Shown: piece after piece, positions 35,290 to 47,014 of the stretch
Layout: each line of letters starts with the position of its first letter
How positions within the stretch are numbered: position 1 is the first letter of the stretch
DNA from: Monomorium pharaonis
Lineage: Eukaryota > Arthropoda > Insecta > Hymenoptera > Formicidae
NCBI RefSeq assembly: GCF_013373865.1
Contig: NC_050474.1
Location: 10,885,670 to 10,949,669 of the forward strand
DNA length: 64,000 nt
Direction of reading: 5' to 3'
Notes under the pieces: model-generated
What the model was told of the DNA's origin: nothing
Database searches by the model: none
What the model saw: only the letters and a program-made list of their open reading frames with translations
Translations under genes and position numbers: made by a program

Positions 35290-36076
35290 GGCGTTTTGTA
35301 TTGCTAAATAAATTGTATGAGCACAAGTAACATTCACCTGTTGTACCTTACGATGCAACAAATATATTTTTTGCGATCGTTCCTGCCGAAGGAGTTGAAA
35401 CTTGCAAAGAGAGTGTTGTTGAAGGCCAGGTCCACAAGTCACAGAGAGGGAGCGGTCCATTTGAACCGTGTGCAAATGGACCCTCTGATCAATTTTTAAC
35501 ACGCGCGGTTGTCGGAGATGCCGCGTCGTTTTTCACGCGTCGCGATAAAATACAGCATAATGATAGCGCGTTACTTGATCGCTCGTTCGAGATTCGTTCT
35601 CCCGGCTAAGTTCCGGATGTTAATTTGTCTAAGACCCGCACTTAATATTCACTTGCGGGACACGCGTAACGGCGCGATTGATTAGTAACTGACTCGCTGC
35701 CTGCTAATGGGCAGCCGCTTAAATAATGCCGCGAGATAGGCATATTGGAGAAATATTGGCAGGAAATATTCGCGAGAGCTTAGCAACAATTGCCAAGTTG
35801 CAAATATACATTTCCGGTGGAAATGTGGTGTGATTGTTACTAAGCTGAGATTGGTAAAATTCCGAGCAATGCCTGGTGCGTTGACTGGTGCGATGGCCGG
35901 CCGGCAGTGTACGAGGCACGTATTACTTGACACTTCGCGATAGTAAGATTTCTTGGTTACGATATGCTATTCTTATATTAGTATATCTTTATTTTAGTAT
36001 TATAATATAAGTTGTGAGTGATTCTGTCTCACTCATAACAGACTCGAACGTGTGGTATAAGGTTTATATAAGATAA
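35290..36076. other. Mixed-composition block, possible LTR of the BEL element
   Basis: A GC-richer stretch at 35480-35945 has no coding similarity. It lies where the 3' LTR of the - strand BEL/Pao element would be, but I could not find its TG...CA borders or a partner copy near 56.3 kb, so this is only a guess. Confidence 0.3.
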
Positions 36077-36173
36077 AATAATTGCCGTAGTAAATGATAA
36101 TGCGAGAAATAATTGTATTAGCTAATACAATTTCTCACATTATTATTTACTACGGCAATTATTTTATCTTCAA
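36077..36173. repeat. ~97-bp near-perfect palindrome
   Basis: AAGATAAAATAATTGCCGTA at the left is matched by TACGGCAATTATTTTATCTT at the right. The arms (~48 bp each) continue almost to the centre with few mismatches. It sits at the truncated end of the BEL integrase region, so it may be a fold-back formed at a break or reverse-transcription end. Confidence 0.8.
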
Positions 36174-36218
36174 TGGTATATTGCGAACTAACATTTTGTA
36201 AACTGTCTGCAAGATTTT

Positions 36219-36926
36219 TTACTGTATGACGTTTTTCAAGCTCTTCAGTACTGATATTAGTTCAAGATGTATCGTTTTTGTTGCTAAGCATACGAACAGT
36301 GATAGGTATACCTTATCGGTTTTATTACGCAAAATTTTTATATTAAACGGTCCTGCGTAATCTACGCTTGTATTAAGGAAAGGCCTGTCGGGTGTTACGC
36401 GTGCGAATGGTAAACTTACTATTAAATGGTTTGCAGTTGTCGGCCTTGTGCGAAAACATACAACGCATTTTTTAAATGTACGTATCGTGTCTCTGCCATC
36501 TATTGACCAGTAGTTTTTGCGCATGGTAGCTAAAATTGCCTGAGGTCCTGTGTGTAAATTTTGATAATGCGTATCCCTAATTGTTAAATCAGTGAGGTAA
36601 TTTTTGCTTGGCAATATGATCGGATGCTTTTGTTCATATTGTATTGGTGCGTGATGGAGCTTTCCCCACACGCGAATGATTCCAAGTGAATCTAGTAGGG
36701 GGTGTAAGTTTAGTAACTTGCTTTTGGAATCTAGTGGTAATTGTTTGCAAATGTTGTGCAATTCCTGTGAAAACTCCTTTGCTTGACAGATTTTGAGAAC
36801 TGCGATTATCGCCTTATTTATTTCGTTGATTGTCAGCGGTCCTTGTATTTTTTCTGCACCTTTTTTTGTATTATTTTTGAAACGTAGGCAATAGGTCACG
36901 GCCCTTTTTAATTTTGTAAATGACAA
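36219..36926 (-). pseudogene. BEL/Pao integrase region
   Basis: A 235-codon open piece: LLDSLGIIRVWGKLHHAPI, then KHPIILPSKNYLTDLTIRDT (the zinc-binding part with H...H...C..C, including CVVCFRTRP), and the start of the core with DYAGPF and TKTIHLEL, which carries the first catalytic aspartate. The rest of the catalytic core, with the second D and the E, is missing beyond about 36180. Typical of BEL pol. Confidence 0.85.
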
Positions 36927-37039
36927 GAATGGTATGCCAATGTCCTTATTGCGCGGGCTTCAGGTAAGTCTGACGTTTCGTCTTTACAATCGTACGGCGG
37001 CATTGTTGTGTCACGCTGCAGAAATCTCTTCCACCATAT

Positions 37040-37257
37040 TGCTACGCTTGCGTCGCGGAATGGAAAAGACACTCACTTTAACCTTAAACAAACAGCTTTA
37101 TTACGAGTGAAAGAATACACGTCAAACTCAGAGCAAGTCCGAGATTCAACTCGTTGTTTACATGCGTTGTCAAGCTCTTGACAGCTGACAACACTCCGTC
37201 TCGGAAATCAATGTTTCAATCGGTCAGAACAGCTGACCGATCCAAAGGGGCGTAACA
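37040..37257 (-). repeat. Gypsy-2 3' LTR
   Basis: 218 bp. Compared with the partner LTR it has about 27 extra bases that include a second copy of a GGTCAGAACAGCTGACC-like stretch. Confidence 0.85.
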
Positions 37258-37280
37258 CTACCCCCTCTCCTTCAAAAGTT
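37258..37280 (-). other. Gypsy-2 polypurine tract
   Basis: The - strand is purine-rich (GAAGGAGAGGGGGTAG) directly against the 3' LTR. Confidence 0.7.
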
Positions 37281-37499
37281 GTCGTCCCGGCAATTTCGTT
37301 TTAAAGAAAAATCTTCCAGCTGCAATGTTTCAGAAACCACGACCTCTTTGGCCTACTGACTGAATTTTCGAATCGTCGTTTCAGATCCAACATCCAGCTT
37401 AGTCAAATCCTCAACCAGTGAAGTTTCAGGAGCCACGACTTAGCTTTTCCTCAGACTGTCGCCCGAGTTCGTACCAGACTCCAACATCCGACTTCTTTC

Positions 37500-39313
37500 G
37501 CTTAGAAATCTCTTCAGAGGTCTCTTTTTGTCCACCACTTGAAACTTCTCTTCTCTAAGACATCCTCTCCGGATTTTTCCTCCTCATGAGGTGTACACTT
37601 ATCGACGGGTTCTCCTTCAAGAAATTTCTTCTCGTGGGGACCTCTTCGATTCCTAAATCTTCGGACAAGAGGGGGGGAATATTCCCGTAGACTCTTCGTT
37701 TTCATGAGCGCCCCGAGTCCCTGCCTTGGCATTCGCCTTGAGGCCAACGGGAAAACCACGGTCAAAAACCGCGGGCAAGGCAATCTTCTAAAAATAAAAA
37801 TTTCTCCCGCGAGGAAAGAATAATACACTTAGAAGTATCCTTCGGAACAGTTCCCAAGAAGATCTTCCACTTGTCCTTCACTCTACGATGAGAAACTCTG
37901 TAAAACCAAACAGAAACAAGGGCAGAACAACAAAATTAACTTTAAACTTAGTTACTAACACGTCTAAATTTCTAAAAGCTCCGGGCTCTAACTTCCTAGC
38001 CTGCTCTAAATCTATTTACATTAAACTATCTCCCTTTCCCTAAAAGGAGTTAATCTGTCAAAATGAACAATTTTATTACGATGTTTAGGAGACTTGCGTA
38101 TACAATAGACTACTTCACTTAGCTTTTTAATTATAATATAAGGTCCATCCTAATTCCTCTGTAACTTCGAAGCTAAACCTTTCGTTCTCTAAGGATTGAA
38201 CAATCAAATCTTTTGACCTTCCTGAAATAAAACTTGTCTTGCTTTCGTATCGTAACGCGCCTTCACACGTGAAAAACAAATATCTAAACGCTTCCTAACT
38301 ATAAAACCAACTTCCTCGAGCTTTTGTCGAAGATCTCTCACATAACGTCCCAGCGAAAGAGGTTCATTCGCTCCAGGAGGACTTCCTCGCAAAAGATCAA
38401 AAGGCGTTCTTAGATCTCGTCCTAAATAAAGCTCAGCAGGAGTCAGGCCGGTTGCTTCATGTTTCGAAGAACGATAAGCCAAAAGGTACATTGGAATCCA
38501 GAGATCCCAATTCTTCTGACTCTAAGAAACGTACTTCACTAAAAAGTTGGTGATGGTTTGGTGTTGGCGTTCCACTCGATTAGATTGAGGGTGAAGAGAA
38601 GTGGTCCTAGTTTTCTTAATTCCGAGGCGCACATAAGCTCAGAAAAGAGTGCTGACTCAAAGTTTCTTCCTTGATCAGTGTGAATTCTAAAGGTACTCCG
38701 TGCCTAGAGACCACTTGGTTTACGAAGACTTTTGCTACCGTCTTTGCTCTGATGTTATTCAGAGGAAAAGCCTTAGCCCACATAAAACAGTCCACAATAA
38801 CAAGTAAATATTTGTTTCCCGAAAAGAAAGTAAAAAGTGGTCCTAAAATGTCCATCTGTACTCTTTCAAATGGAGTGCCAACGTTGTAAATTTGTAGAGG
38901 GAACTTTTCCTTTTCGGAAGAAGCTTTCCTAGAAATACAAACGTCACAACAAGATTTACACCATTTCTCAACGTCTTGCTTACAGGTTACCCAGAAGAAA
39001 CGTTTCCGAATTCTCTCAAGTGTCTTATTAACACCAAAGTGTCCGTTCGAAGAAGAATCATGGGCTAGCGTCAAAATTTCTTTTATATGACTATGAGGGA
39101 CATAAGCTGAAGAGTAGTCGATTTCAAATTAGAGGCGAAATTCCTGTATAGAATTCCGTTCTGGAGACAGAGAGTTTCTCAATAAGACCGATGTACCCGA
39201 CAAGAAACATCTCGCGAAGAAAATTCTGCACGCGGAGGAACTTCTCCCGCCTCCTTACCATGAATGAAAGTCGCTATGCAAGGATCCTCTCTCTGATCCT
39301 TGCGCCATTCCGC
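37500..39313 (-). pseudogene. Gypsy-2 integrase and pol C-terminus
   Basis: The frame at 39074-38616 has the zinc-binding stretch (GHFGVNKTLERIRKRFFW, then CDVCISRK) and the core start with QMDILGPL and VDCFMWAKAFPL. The frame at 38491-38204 carries the core end (AYRSSKHEATGLTPAELYLG). The middle acidic residues fall in a frameshifted zone around 38500-38700. Positions 37828-37514 are an Arg/Glu-rich pol tail. RNase H and this region are separated by the inserted element at 39317-42422. Confidence 0.8.
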
Positions 39314-39910
39314 TAACAAGGGAACCTCGCGAACTCGAAAATTCTGATTTTAATGAAACTTGGCATAAATGTAGAGGGGGTAAATACATGAATTTAGAAA
39401 TTTATCGTAGCTGCCCATAAACGGTTTAAAGGGGTAAAACCACCCTTCAAAGATTGAGACATTTTTCGTTTTCTCGATATATCTCGTAAACTAAACAAAA
39501 TATTAAAAAATGTTTTATAAAAAAGTTTTACAATAAAAGTACTTCTATCTAACTACAGTAATTAAATTAAAAAAAATTTTTTTTAAACAATTGTTTTTTA
39601 ATTAAAAAAAAATTTTTTTTTTAATTTTATTAATGTAGTTAGATAGAGATATTGTTGCCATAAAACTTTTGTATAAAACATTTTTTGATATCTCCAATAC
39701 TTTTCGAGATATATTGGAAAAAGCAAAAATCTGCTCTACGCTATGCACTGAAAAAAGCATGAGAGAATGCGATAGCACCGCGACGGAGAGCGTTAAAAAA
39801 TATTTTAAAGAAATTTTTTATTAAGGTTTATTTATGATATTGAATATAATATAAGATACTAAAAATATAATAAAATAAAGTAATATAAAATAATATTTTG
39901 TATAATATAA

Positions 39911-42055
39911 TGGTAAATATACCGATGAGGGGAGCCAGCCCCGATGACCTTGGCCTTGACATATGTTGTCAAAGTCACCCTCCTGAGTGACCTTGAAAAG
40001 ATTTTAGCCGTCGCTCGTGATTCGTTAAAAAGTTATTAACAAAAAAAGTTTCATAAATACGACACATAATTATTCAGTATAGGAGTATATCAGATGAGTT
40101 TGCAACTTTCCACGCGTAGCGAGGTCCACCCTTCCTGCTTACAGAGCGAAACGACGTCCACGCCTGCACTTTACCACAAGGGTTTGCGACCCAATAGATT
40201 TGAAATTGTGGCCAAATATCAAATTTAAAATGTTTGGGTTAGGTTAAAAAAAAATCCGGGGAGGGGGTGCATTGGGAGGGGCGGAGCCCCTCCCCCGCCC
40301 ACGCGTTTTCTAAAAATAACCCAACCAATTTTATGTCTCTATTTGGATAATGCGAAAACATTAAAATGGAGAAGATGTTAGTGGATCTTGCTTCGCGTAA
40401 AAAGTCAAAAATCCATATGGTACAGTACATAAATACTTTATTCAATAACATTATTATTAATGGGATAAATTTTGCTCATTATTTCAAAAAATGCGTCAAT
40501 TCTTTTTTCAAAAGAAAATGTTCTTTTGAATAAAAATTCAGCAACATAATGTTCATAATGTTTCTTGCTAAGCCCGTATCGTGGAATTGCGCCACGCATA
40601 TCACGCCATACTCTTTCAATATTTTGCGTATGGCAACCAGTTGCAGGATCCACAAAATTTTGCGAATGGTTAACACTCATATGAACATAATTATGTTGAC
40701 TAATTGAAGAATATCCACGCCAACAATCACTATATATTGTGGTTTCTGGTAATATATGACGGCGTATTTCTCTTATTAAGACAGATTCAGTACGATTTTC
40801 TATTGGAATTACAAAAATACGACCACTTCCTCGTTCATAGCCTCCAAAAACCCATTGTCCTTGTATAATTCGGCCACGATTATACTTTCGCTTTCCAATT
40901 TTGGCCTCATCGATTTCTACTATTTTTTCTGGACCACCCAAAATCAAGTCTTGCTTCAACCATTGTGCCAACAACTAAAATACATGTATGTTTAAAACAA
41001 ATAAATAAAACAAAAAAATAGACCATATATTATAATTACTGTAATTACTTCTCGACAAAAATTGGTCCAATCCACTACACTATTTGGATTCATCTCTAAT
41101 TCAAATTGTAAAAACTGTTGTCGAGGTGGATGTAACATTAAAAAATAGGCAATGAATCGACATGCTTTTATTAAGCCTAATCGAAAACGGGAAAAGAATG
41201 TCCCATTAAATGGGCTTAATTTGAAATTGCATGTCTTTCTTTGTCTCTTTCGTCCACGAATAACTTTATAATAATGCCCAGTACAATGAAATAACGTAAT
41301 ATTTTCATAATCTATTTCAAGAGTCTTCTTACATCGCGGACATTCAATGATTCGTCTAATTAAATTATTTTCACAAAGATAACGCACTAATTCTTCGTAA
41401 TTGTTGGTTAAATGGAGAAACTCGTGAAGTCGCATGTTTATATCTTGAGATACCTCTTAATACTGACTATAAGAATTCCTAAGTCTAAGTATGATTCTGT
41501 TATTATCACGTGTTCATATAAATATATACATTTCATAAATACGGTAAAAGTGCTGAATGAGTTTGCGACTTTCCACGTCAAACAAGATCCACACTGTTCG
41601 TTTTCAATGTTTTTGCATTATCCTAATAGCGACAAAATTGGTTGGATTATTCTTAAAAAACGCGTGGGCGGGGGAGGGGCTCCGCCCCTCCCCCCGCACC
41701 CCCTCCCCGGATTTTTTTTTAACCTAACCCAAACATTTTAAATTTGATATTTGGTCACAATTTCAAATCTATTGGGTCGCAAACCCTTGTGGTAAAGTGC
41801 AGGCGTGGACGTCGTTTCGCTCTGTAAGCAGGAAGGGTGGACCTCGCTACGCGTGGAAAGTTGCAAACTCATCTGATATACTCCTATACTGAATAATTAT
41901 GTGTCGTATTTATGAAACTTTTTTTGTTAATAACTTTTTAACGAATCACGAGCGACGGCTAAAATCTTTTCAAGGTCACTCAGGAGGGTGACTTTGACAA
42001 CATATGTCAAGGCCAAGGTCATCGGGGCTGGCTCCCCTCATCGGTATATTTACCA
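39911..42055 (-). mobile_element. Merlin-type DNA transposon with long inverted repeats
   Basis: 2145 bp. Terminal inverted repeats start TGGTAAATATACCGATGAGG and extend about 500 bp (39911-40412 and 41553-42055). They enclose an intact transposase gene. No 8-9 bp target duplication, which is usual for Merlin, is visible next to these ends; only AAT is shared. The repeats contain GTTTGCAACTTTCCACG (40098-40114), a CACAAGGGTTTGCGAC motif (40175-40190) and a GC-rich GGGAGGGGCGGAGCCCCTCC palindrome. Confidence 0.75.
40438..41435 (-). CDS. Merlin (IS1595-like) transposase, intact, one predicted intron
   Basis: Two open segments, 41435-41049 (129 codons) and 40974-40438 (178 codons plus stop), join in phase 0 across a predicted 74-bp intron (40975-41048, GTAATT...TTTTAG), giving about 307 residues. 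The N-terminal zinc ribbon is CPRCKK, then FHCTGHYYK, then C. SPFNGTFF follows, typical of ISXO2/IS1016-type enzymes. The catalytic domain has EIDEAKIGKRKYNRGR, IYSDCWRGY and HTQNIERVWRDMR, matching the D, D and E-region motifs of the DDE fold. It cuts and rejoins transposon ends in the nucleus. No stop or frameshift is present, in contrast to every other DNA transposon gene here, so it may be active. The start is the first ATG of the open frame. Confidence 0.82.
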
Positions 42056-42425
42056 ATGTTTTATACAAAAGTTTTATGGCAACAATATCTCTATCTAACT
42101 ACATTAATAAAATTAAAAAAAAAAAATTTTTTTTTAATTAAAAAACAATTGTTTAAAAAAAATTTTTTTTAATTTAATTACTGTAGTTAGATAGAAGTAC
42201 TTTTATTGTAAAACTTTTGTATAAAACATTTTTTAATATTTTGTTTAGTTTACGAGATATATCGAGAAAACGAAAAATGTCTCAATCTTTGAAGGGTGGT
42301 TTTACCCCTTTAAACCGTTTATGGGCAGCTACAATAAATTTCTAAATTCATGTATTTACCCCCTCTACATTTATGCCAAGTTTCATTAAAATCAGAATTT
42401 TCGAGTTCGCGAGGTTCTCTTGTAA

Positions 42426-43323
42426 GTCATTCTCGGGGATGATAATTCGCGCTATCGTGTCCACCGGCTCCTGGAGATTTTCCCCTTTCATTTTGGCACA
42501 ATACCTGCATCCTGAAGATTCACACATCCGTCGAGACATTCCTGCGTTTTCGTGAGACTGGCCTTTTCGATAGATAACCTCGAACTCGAAACGCTGAAGC
42601 TTTTCCAACCAACGAGGAAGTTGTCCTTCCAATTCTTTAAAAGACATTAGCCACCTTAAAGAAACATGATCAGTACGTATAAAGAATTTTCGACCAAATA
42701 AATAATAAGAAAAGGATTTAACTGACTCGACAATGGCCAAAAGTTCGCGGCGAGTTACACAATTATTCCTTTCAGCTTTATTCAAAGCTGCGACTGAAAT
42801 ACGCGATAACTCTTCCCATTTCAGCTTGTCTTTGCGAAAGAATCGTACCAATACCATTATTCGAGGCATCGGTATCTAAGATAAATTCTTTTTCCTCGCT
42901 AAAGAAAGAAAGAATAGGAGAAGAGGATAAAATGCTTTTTAGTTTGTCAAATGCATCCTGACATTTTTTTTCCCCAAAAAATTTGACTTTATCTTCAATA
43001 AGTACAAAAAGTGACTTCGCAACAGAAGAGAAACCTTTCACGAATTTACGGTAGTACGAGCAAAATCCCAGAAAACTGCGCAACTGCTTTTTAGTATGCG
43101 GAACTGGCCAATCTTTTAAAGTAGTAATTTTATCAGGATCGGTAATAATGCCACTCGCGGAAATGACATGACTTAAGTATTTAACGTTTTTAGAAAAGAA
43201 GACGCATTTTCCAGGATTAATCTTTAAATTGACTTCACAAGAATTCGTTGAAAAATTATTTTAAGATTTTTTAACATTTCTTCAAAATTTTTCCCGAAAA
43301 CAATTACGTCATTCAAATAGACA
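42426..43323 (-). pseudogene. Gypsy-2 reverse transcriptase C-terminal half and RNase H
   Basis: At 43323-43260 the - strand reads YLNDVIVFGKNFEEML: the catalytic YxDD box has N in place of the first D, so the enzyme would be dead. The frame 43083-42778 has FLGFCSYYRKFVKGFS and then ILDTDASNNGIGTILSQ (RNase H start). The frame 42869-42348 has the rest: TRRELLAIVESVKSFSYYL, FFIRTDHVSLRWL, and ENAGMSRR in place of the usual D-x-LSR. The first part of RT is on the other side of the 43328-47660 insertion. Confidence 0.85.
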
Positions 43324-45199
43324 AGACTGTAACGGTTCACCTTTCCCGAATGCCTCGGACAGGCTCGCCGGGTACCAGGATTCGAGAGAAGGGGGGAAAC
43401 CCGCGCACGCCGATATTAAATCAATATACCTTGTAACCATGCTTGCGAGCGACGGCTAACTTCGCCTCCGTCCCTGGTCGCGGCCCGAGTGTCGGGGCGA
43501 CCGTTTCTAGTAAGGTTTTCTACACAAATATTCGGTTGGGCGTTAGGTACGTTAAGTGTACCACTCTTCTCGTAATTTGCGGGAGATTGCTCTCAAATTA
43601 ACTAAGTCGCGAAAAGAATAAGCCTCGTAGGCGACCGGGGAGTTAGCGGCTCCGATAGCCAGCTACTCAGCCCTAAAATGGTAGTAGGGGGGGGGGGTTC
43701 GGCGCGGGCAGATGGAATCGGGAAGGCGAGAGAACTATTGATACAACGTAAATTTAACAATAAAATTAACAAATATATTTGACAGTAAGTAATACAGAAT
43801 TAGACGGCTCTATTGGGCGACAATGGTGACTCACGCACGTTGCAAGATGACGATCGCTTGAAATCAAGTATCACGAAAACAAGATAATTAACGGACGAAT
43901 TATTTTGCGTACGCGAGAATTCTCCGACTTGTCTACGCTTTATCCTGCGGATTATCCTGCGCTTTATCCTGCGCTTTATCGCTGAACTCCCGATAGGATA
44001 ACGGCTTCGCCAAGGGCGAACGGGACGAACAGTAACTCCGAGTCCGCGCGGCACGCGAGGGACTCGTGCTCTTCCGCACGTTAAAGAATCTTGCGAGTAA
44101 TCTGCGCAATAATTATTATTCGTTCGCCAACGAGAACAATCAAGGTTTCTAACAATAAAGTGTAAATGCGCGCCAATTCACAGCGCGGTTAATAACTTGT
44201 GACACGACTACAAAACGAAATTACAATTGACTCGGCTGCGGATCGGGACGCACACGCAACATAATGATAACACGAAACGAACAGCACGGAGCGAACTCAC
44301 GCGGGCGGGTGCGATCGGGCGAGGTGGCGATGCTCCAAAAATTTCGCGCTCCTTCGCAACGTTACTCCAGTGTTCGGGACATACGGTAATAAACTCGCGA
44401 ATCTTCCGCGACTCACCCAACCGCGAAATCGGTGGCTTTACAAAGTATTACTACGCTCGTCTCACCAAGTCACCTCCTTCTCGCCTGCCTCGTCCAGGTC
44501 GGGATATTCTCCGGCTTCTGCGTCCTCTCTTACAAGATTCGCTCAAGACTCCGGATTGCACGCACTTTATCAGCTAACGTCCGCAACACGAATGAGAAAT
44601 CCTAGATCCCGCGGGGGCCGCTTGGCGACGCGCCCCGCCTTGCCTCCGATACTCCGGGCCCTTATTGGTCGATTTTCCAAAAATCGATTTTCGCGCAGCG
44701 CGTGGCGTGCAGGCTGATCGATCCAGGCGCGGTAGTCGATATTGGGCCCCGTGCGCGGGAATTTCTGGCGCTTTCCTCTGGCAGATTCCTTTCTCCTGGC
44801 CGGGCGCCTTCTTTGCCACCGGGGCGTTATTTCCTTCTCGACAAGGGCGTTCACTGATGTCAAATTGTCGTGATCTCCGTCGGGACTAGCGCGGGATCGG
44901 ATTCGTAGGCGCCCCGTCGGAACATCAGCCTCGCGCGCCTTCGCTGGATCCTGAAAGCGTGATTTGGAGGCAGTATTGGAATTCTTACGTGATGAAAATT
45001 GTAGGTAAGACAAGGGCGGTATTACCTGTGGACCCCCGCTCGAAAAGGGTCTCCGTTACTCCCTCGATGTCCGCTCACCTGGTAACCTCCGGGAATGTTC
45101 TCTGTCGAGACGAGACGCCCCAAAAATTATAAGATCGATCGCCGTGGCCACCGATTTCCGCCGCACTCGCGATGCAGCACTCGCAAAAATCTTAACGAT

Positions 45200-46400
45200 T
45201 AATAAGCAGACAACACACGGGACGTCACAGACACAAAAACACGCGACAGCACGCTTTCATGGTGGAAGAATGTAAGGTGACCCCTTTCTTGTAACGAATT
45301 TGGGATAGTTCTGTGCAAGGTACCAGGTACGGCCATATTCAACGTCACAGGCATGGCTGCGCCCATGCCGCCCATGGTCGGACGTTGCACGTCACACATG
45401 TCGCACGTCGCGTAATTAATAAAATCGCGTATGTTACGTATGCTGCCGCATCTCCAGGACAGTTAATATTTCTTAAATCTCGTCAGCATTGTGCCATATG
45501 TTTTCCTCTGGCTGAAGTAAGTTTAATCTCTATTCCATTATCTTAAATTTCAGGTTATTCTTATTCACGTGAGGTTGCATTATGAAGTGAAAACAAAAAA
45601 AGATGAGAAAAATTACAAATATAAAAAAATAATGCAGACCTTGGAATGTAATTTGTTTAAAAAAATAATCCTTTTATAATAATAAACCATAAAATACATA
45701 GAAATATGTATAAGAATATTTTTACAAAGATTTTGTATAGTTCCTTTATATTATGTTTGAATATTTATTCCTCTGAATTTTGTATAATTTTTACTTCTTT
45801 ATGAAATAAAATATTTTTAACGTTTTATTTTTATGATTATTTTATATTTATTTTATTTCTGAATCTAAATATTTGAAATTTAATTCAAATATTTAGATTC
45901 GTTTATATTTTGTTTGTTGTAAAATATATTTCTACTTTTTTTCTACTATTTTTAATTTTACTATTACAATGTATTTTTACTTAATTAAATTAAAATTAAA
46001 ATGTATCAAATGTTACTACAAAAAGTCGCAAATAAAATTAGATAATTTTATTTTTAAAAAATTACTTTTATTAGTTTATAATTATTTTTCATAATTTACA
46101 TGTATATTTTAATCTACTTTTTATTATTAAATATCAAGATTAAGTATAAATTAAAAAATTTTGAACTAAATATAGTTAATATTATAGTTTATAGAATTAA
46201 TTTTATTACATTAAAAATTGTATAAACAAAAAACCAACTTTATCAAAAGTTATGTAAAATTAAATTAAAAAGTAATTTTTAAACGCATTATTTATATTAA
46301 ATTAGAATATCGTAATTTTTTAAAAATTATCTTATAGTAAAAATAACGAAACAATCACAATTTAAACACAAAAATAAGTTAAACCAATAATAATACGTAT
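45200..46400. other. AT-rich interior of the composite insertion
   Basis: No open frame with a recognisable domain. Several short inverted AT-rich stretches, for instance ATCTAAATATTTG around 45860-45900. Confidence 0.45.
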
Positions 46401-46442
46401 GCCAAATTCAAATTGCCGCGACAAGATGGCGGTATCTGGAAC

Positions 46443-46868
46443 TAAAGACCTATAATCAAAGATGCGCCAATGGCCCCCCACCATGACTGCTATCTACCAT
46501 CTTGTACCCATACGGTGACTGGATGGGGGCTGAGGCCGGGGGCTGGGATCTGGGGCTGGGGTCTGGAGTAGTGGAGATAGTAAACAATGCGAGCCTGCTC
46601 CAAGTTGTACGCAGTCATATAACAGATGCAAATTTAATTTTTCTTGTTCTTCCTGAGTGTATCGTCAAAATATAGTGACCCTAGAATGCAGAGATTGAAT
46701 TACCTTATAATTTCTGACACATATTCCTTTAACCTATACTGCTCAACACAGAGCACTCTCCCCTCTTCCTCGCCCAGCGTGGGTACGCAATGGCGGATAA
46801 ACCATGTGACTCAAGTGACCAATCAAAATTGTGTTCGCCATTAGCGAATCTTTGATTATAGGTCTTTA
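46443..46868. mobile_element. hAT-type MITE
   Basis: 426 bp with perfect 21-bp inverted ends TAAAGACCTATAATCAAAGAT. The flanks TCTGGAAC (46435-46442) and TCTGGAGC (46869-46876) form an 8-bp duplication with one mismatch, the size made by hAT transposases. Non-coding. Confidence 0.75.
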
Positions 46869-47014
46869 TCTGGAGCACATTTCTTATTGGTTGTTAGACC
46901 CATATGCGCAAGAACACACCTTGTATTCTTCCACCATGACGCTTTTGCATCCGTTCCCGAGCGGGAGGACGCAGGATCCGCGTGATGTTAACGCGTAAGG
47001 GCCACTAAGGCCCT

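Larger units (their letters stand above)
39317..42422. mobile_element. 3.1-kb palindromic composite element with TAA duplication
   Basis: TAA flanks both ends (39314-39316, 42423-42425). The outer arms, 39317-39683 and 42058-42422, are inverted copies of about 366 bp. They share ends (CAAGGGAACCTCGCGAA) with the 512-bp MITE at 19199-19710. Inside is a Merlin-type transposon (39911-42055) with its own ~500-bp inverted repeats. Some 225 bp (39684-39910) occur only on the left. It lies between the RNase H and integrase parts of Gypsy-2, whose reading frame can be followed across it. Either Merlin landed in a MITE-like palindrome, or the two travel together. Confidence 0.75.

Noticed and set aside
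39909..42055. A bacterial IS1595-family insertion sequence (contamination)
   Set aside because: The gene has a spliceosomal-type intron, long eukaryotic-style inverted repeats, and lies inside eukaryotic retroelements. Merlin, the eukaryotic relative, explains it.
44208..45013. Overlapping 70-147 codon frames on both strands
   Set aside because: GC-rich block of the LTR-ended composite. Frames overlap in all phases and show no family motif.
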